Below are positions 46,882 to 49,045 of a DNA stretch of 49,045 nucleotides, in pieces. A model generated the notes under the pieces. That model was given only the letters and a program-made list of their open reading frames with translations. It had not been told where the DNA came from and did no database searches. The translations under genes and the position numbers were made by a program. Position 1 is the first letter of the stretch. Each line of letters starts with the position of its first letter. This stretch comes from Myxococcales bacterium (lineage in GTDB: Bacteria > Myxococcota_A > Polyangia > Haliangiales > Haliangiaceae): the NCBI GenBank assembly GCA_011526095.1, contig WYBA01000211.1, positions 1-49,045 on the forward strand. Direction: 5' to 3'.

Positions 46882-48915
46882 TCATTTGAGGATCACCACC
46901 GCCTCATAATCGTTCCAGTCAGAGAGGAACCGACTGAGTTTCTGAAAGTACTGCAAGCCCCAAGGATTGCGAATCGCAGCGACTCTACCGAGAGTGGGTT
47001 TGACTGTAATGCCATCCACAACTACCGCGTGAACCCCACGTGCCGTCCTTTGACTCACGATCGCCGGAGCGCCCCGCGCCGTGAACCCCGCCAGCATCGC
47101 TGGACTCACCCGAAGCGAGGCCGCGCGGACACCGTGCTCTTTGAGCAGTTCTACAGCCGAGTCGCCGAAGAGCCCGCCACCCGCGTCGGCCACCTTCCTG
47201 TACTTGTCGAGAATTGCGGGATCGGGCGTCTTCCCCATCGTCTCCAGCACCATTGCACATGACTCGACCATGCAATGCGGCTTCCCGCCAGGCTGGGTCC
47301 TGACGCCACGCGAGCCGTTGCGTACGAATGCGTCCGGGATGTCCGAGAGCGATGTCCCCGCAGACGCGATTGTGTCGCCCGCCCTGGATACCTTGGATGC
47401 GACGCCGGCAGCCTCGTCTGCCTTCCGCGCCCAATTCCAGACCTTCCCGCCGCCCCGGATCACCTTTCCAATAGCGAACCCCGTGACCGCGTCGATGGCT
47501 AGGCCCTTCGCCCCCTCCGTCGCCATGTCCATGTCACCGGTCATCAAGCCGCCCACCACCAGCGCCACGTCCGAGTAGCCGATGACATCGGTCATTCGGA
47601 ATGACTGGTACATGACCCCCGCGATCTGCGCCACCTGGAGAGGAATACTCGCGTTGTACTCGTCCAGACTTTGCTGAACGCCCTGTGCGTCCGGCGGCAT
47701 GTAGCTCTGTTGATCCTGGTAAGGATCACGCCCATCGGGATCCACGTACCGGATCGGGTTGTTGAGGCTGAACGTGTACAGTGCGGCGCGGCGTGGCTCG
47801 GCGCCTGCCGACTCTGGCGAGAACCGGTAGAGAGGGTCGACACGGTTCCAGATCATCGTCTCCGGGTCGTAGAGCCGATGGCCGTAGTCCATCCATCCCG
47901 TCAGTTCGTCGGTCTCTCGATCCTGGAATCGCCGATCGAATGAGTCCGACTGTCCCCCGAGCCGTTCGAGGACCTCGCCGAACGCCCCGTAGGAGATGCC
48001 TGCCGTCATCGTTCCGGCCGCACCAACGGCCAGGAACATGTTCCCCGTCGCGTTGTGGTGGAGATAGTTGACGGTACCGTTGCGAATTCGCGCCACTGGC
48101 GTGGCGAGGCTGATGGTCAGGTCTGTGAGCGTCGAACTGCCTTGCGCGGTGACCTGAATGTCCCCGAAGTATCGTCGCGTCTCGACGACGGCTCCACTCG
48201 ACTTCCTCACGGCGAGGACACGCTTGCCATCGGCGGAGTAGTGGTAGATCTCGCGCTGAGTTCCCTTCTGCGCGATCCGGAGTCGTCCATCGCCGTCGTA
48301 CCGAAGGACAACGGACTTCCCCCCCGACAATCGCTCGACGACGCTTCCAGCCTCGTCGTAGGACAGGCCGACGACTTCGTTCCCGCTCTGACGATCGATG
48401 AGCGCGTTCACGCGCTCGTGATCCTGATCGTCGTAGTCGTAGAAGACCTTCCGGCCGGTCCCTAGGGCACCCGCCGGCAGCGAGAGCGACGCCTCGAAGA
48501 GCCGCCCGCCTGGGGTGTACTCGTAGATCGCGAAGTACCCACGCCCATCTGCCGCCTGACGGATCTGACTCTGATTGTCGTAGAGATAATCGAACGACCG
48601 CAGCGACGTCCCGATGCGTTCCTCGACGTGCTTCACATCGCCCGATGCGTAGTAGTCGTGCAACTGGTGAGCAACGGGCACCAGCTGGCTGAACTGCCGC
48701 ATGCGCACGCGATGCTCGCGCAGCCGCCCCAGCGAGTCATACGACCACGTCCCCACTGATGCCGGCAGCATGGTGCCGTGTCCATACACTCGCGAGATGA
48801 CGAGGCCAGCAGGATTCCTTGTCTGGGTCGCGATGTTCGTCGTCGGCGTCTTCACGTCTCGCACGAGGCCGCGCCGGTCGTACGAGTATCGCGTCTCCGT
48901 TCCGTCACCATGCAC
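46882..48915 (-). CDS. RHS-repeat protein with papain/C39-like C-terminal toxin domain, N-terminally truncated
   Basis: This is a 677-residue open frame that starts inside the RHS/YD-repeat core (SYDRRGLVRDV, YDSLGRLREH, YDGDGRLRI). It contains the conserved core end (DYGHRLYDPETMIWNRVDP, YTFSLNNPIRYVDPDGR), a Gly/Ala pre-toxin helical region (about 420-535), and a C-terminal ~140-residue domain. That domain has C548 (HCMVESCAMVLETMG), H629 (RGVHAVVVDG) and N650 (IRNPWG), the Cys-His-Asn order of papain-like and C39 peptidases. A full RHS shell would need hundreds more residues upstream, but the frame meets another gene near 48965. It may be an orphan RHS tip. GC is clearly lower than its surroundings, suggesting horizontal acquisition. 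Confidence 0.85.
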   Translation of the reverse strand: MHGDGTETRYSYDRRGLVRDVKTPTTNIATQTRNPAGLVISRVYGHGTMLPASVGTWSYDSLGRLREHRVRMRQFSQLVPVAHQLHDYYASGDVKHVEERIGTSLRSFDYLYDNQSQIRQAADGRGYFAIYEYTPGGRLFEASLSLPAGALGTGRKVFYDYDDQDHERVNALIDRQSGNEVVGLSYDEAGSVVERLSGGKSVVLRYDGDGRLRIAQKGTQREIYHYSADGKRVLAVRKSSGAVVETRRYFGDIQVTAQGSSTLTDLTISLATPVARIRNGTVNYLHHNATGNMFLAVGAAGTMTAGISYGAFGEVLERLGGQSDSFDRRFQDRETDELTGWMDYGHRLYDPETMIWNRVDPLYRFSPESAGAEPRRAALYTFSLNNPIRYVDPDGRDPYQDQQSYMPPDAQGVQQSLDEYNASIPLQVAQIAGVMYQSFRMTDVIGYSDVALVVGGLMTGDMDMATEGAKGLAIDAVTGFAIGKVIRGGGKVWNWARKADEAAGVASKVSRAGDTIASAGTSLSDIPDAFVRNGSRGVRTQPGGKPHCMVESCAMVLETMGKTPDPAILDKYRKVADAGGGLFGDSAVELLKEHGVRAASLRVSPAMLAGFTARGAPAIVSQRTARGVHAVVVDGITVKPTLGRVAAIRNPWGLQYFQKLSRFLSDWNDYEAVVILK

Positions 48916-48964
48916 CGTCTGTAGACGGCAGCCTCGATCCGTCGTGATCTGACGGTCGACGAGG

Positions 48965-49045
48965 TCACGGGCGCTTGCGCCGCGGGCGGCCCTTCGGCGG
49001 CGGCGGCCGGTCCTCAGCGTCGAGGCGGTGCTTGTCGCGCCAGGA
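48965..49045 (-). CDS. C-terminal end of an unidentified gene, cut by the window edge
   Basis: On the minus strand an open frame enters from the right edge and ends in TGA at 48965-48967. It gives the last 26 residues (WRDKHRLDAED, then a Pro run, then GRPRRKRP). It returns to the high-GC composition of the main chromosome and has a basic tail. Too little is visible to name it. Its stop lies only ~50 bp before the first usable start of the RHS fragment, so it marks the junction of the low-GC segment. Confidence 0.5.
   Translation of the reverse strand, partial: SWRDKHRLDAEDRPPPPKGRPRRKRP

Overview
The window looks like chromosomal DNA of a myxobacterium-like member of the Myxococcota. This is inferred from the very GC-rich genes, frequent GTG starts with 4-nt GTGA/ATGA overlaps, many lipoproteins, a Ser/Thr kinase paired with a PEGA-domain protein, and meso-diaminopimelate-type cell-wall genes. 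No rRNA or marker gene fixes the genus. GC content and codon use fall visibly at the right end (about 46.9-48.95 kb) and in the short gap at 36.0-36.16 kb.

Layout. 1-349 holds copies of a dispersed intergenic repeat. 350-9441 (minus) is an eight-gene, almost fully overlapping operon for an extracytoplasmic redox system: a large hydrazine-synthase-alpha-like multiheme beta-propeller lipoprotein, a small CX4CH cytochrome lipoprotein, a DUF4266 lipoprotein, a DUF3570 outer-membrane protein, an unknown lipoprotein, a YVTN-propeller/di-heme cytochrome c peroxidase-like lipoprotein, a second propeller lipoprotein and a zinc-ribbon membrane protein. Two lipoproteins lie divergently (9527-10794), followed by a two-domain GNAT protein and a sugar-phosphate nucleotidyltransferase. 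A 4 x 46-bp hairpin repeat (12751-12920) precedes a uracil-catabolism (URC) set: URC1 GTP-cyclohydrolase-II-like, URC4/DUF1688 and uracil phosphoribosyltransferase. A frameshifted WG-repeat protein, an ammonium transporter and an XRE-cupin regulator follow.

20838-23490 holds a DASS anion transporter and a lipoprotein, bracketed by two copies of the dispersed repeat. Next come a dienelactone-hydrolase-like gene, argH-lysA, two cysteine-rich small lipoproteins, a single-subunit molybdopterin oxidoreductase, and a PEGA protein with its Ser/Thr kinase. The kinase promoter carries a 9-bp homopolymer in its spacer. An ArfB-like peptidyl-tRNA hydrolase, a cysteine-rich lipoprotein and a Fic-fold gene with a degenerate active site come next.

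36162-46406 is a division and cell-wall (dcw) cluster: rsmH-ftsL-ftsI-murE/murF(fused)-mraY-murD-ftsW. It acts in peptidoglycan precursor synthesis and septation, but it stops at ftsW without murG, murC or ftsQAZ. Right after it lies a lower-GC, minus-strand polymorphic toxin cassette: an N-terminally truncated RHS protein with a papain/C39-like C-terminal domain, followed 12 bp later by a small acidic gene that is the likely immunity gene. The right edge cuts another gene. The most unusual items are the redox operon, the RHS toxin/immunity pair, the covarying 46-bp repeats, the MITE-like repeat family and the homopolymer-spaced kinase promoter.
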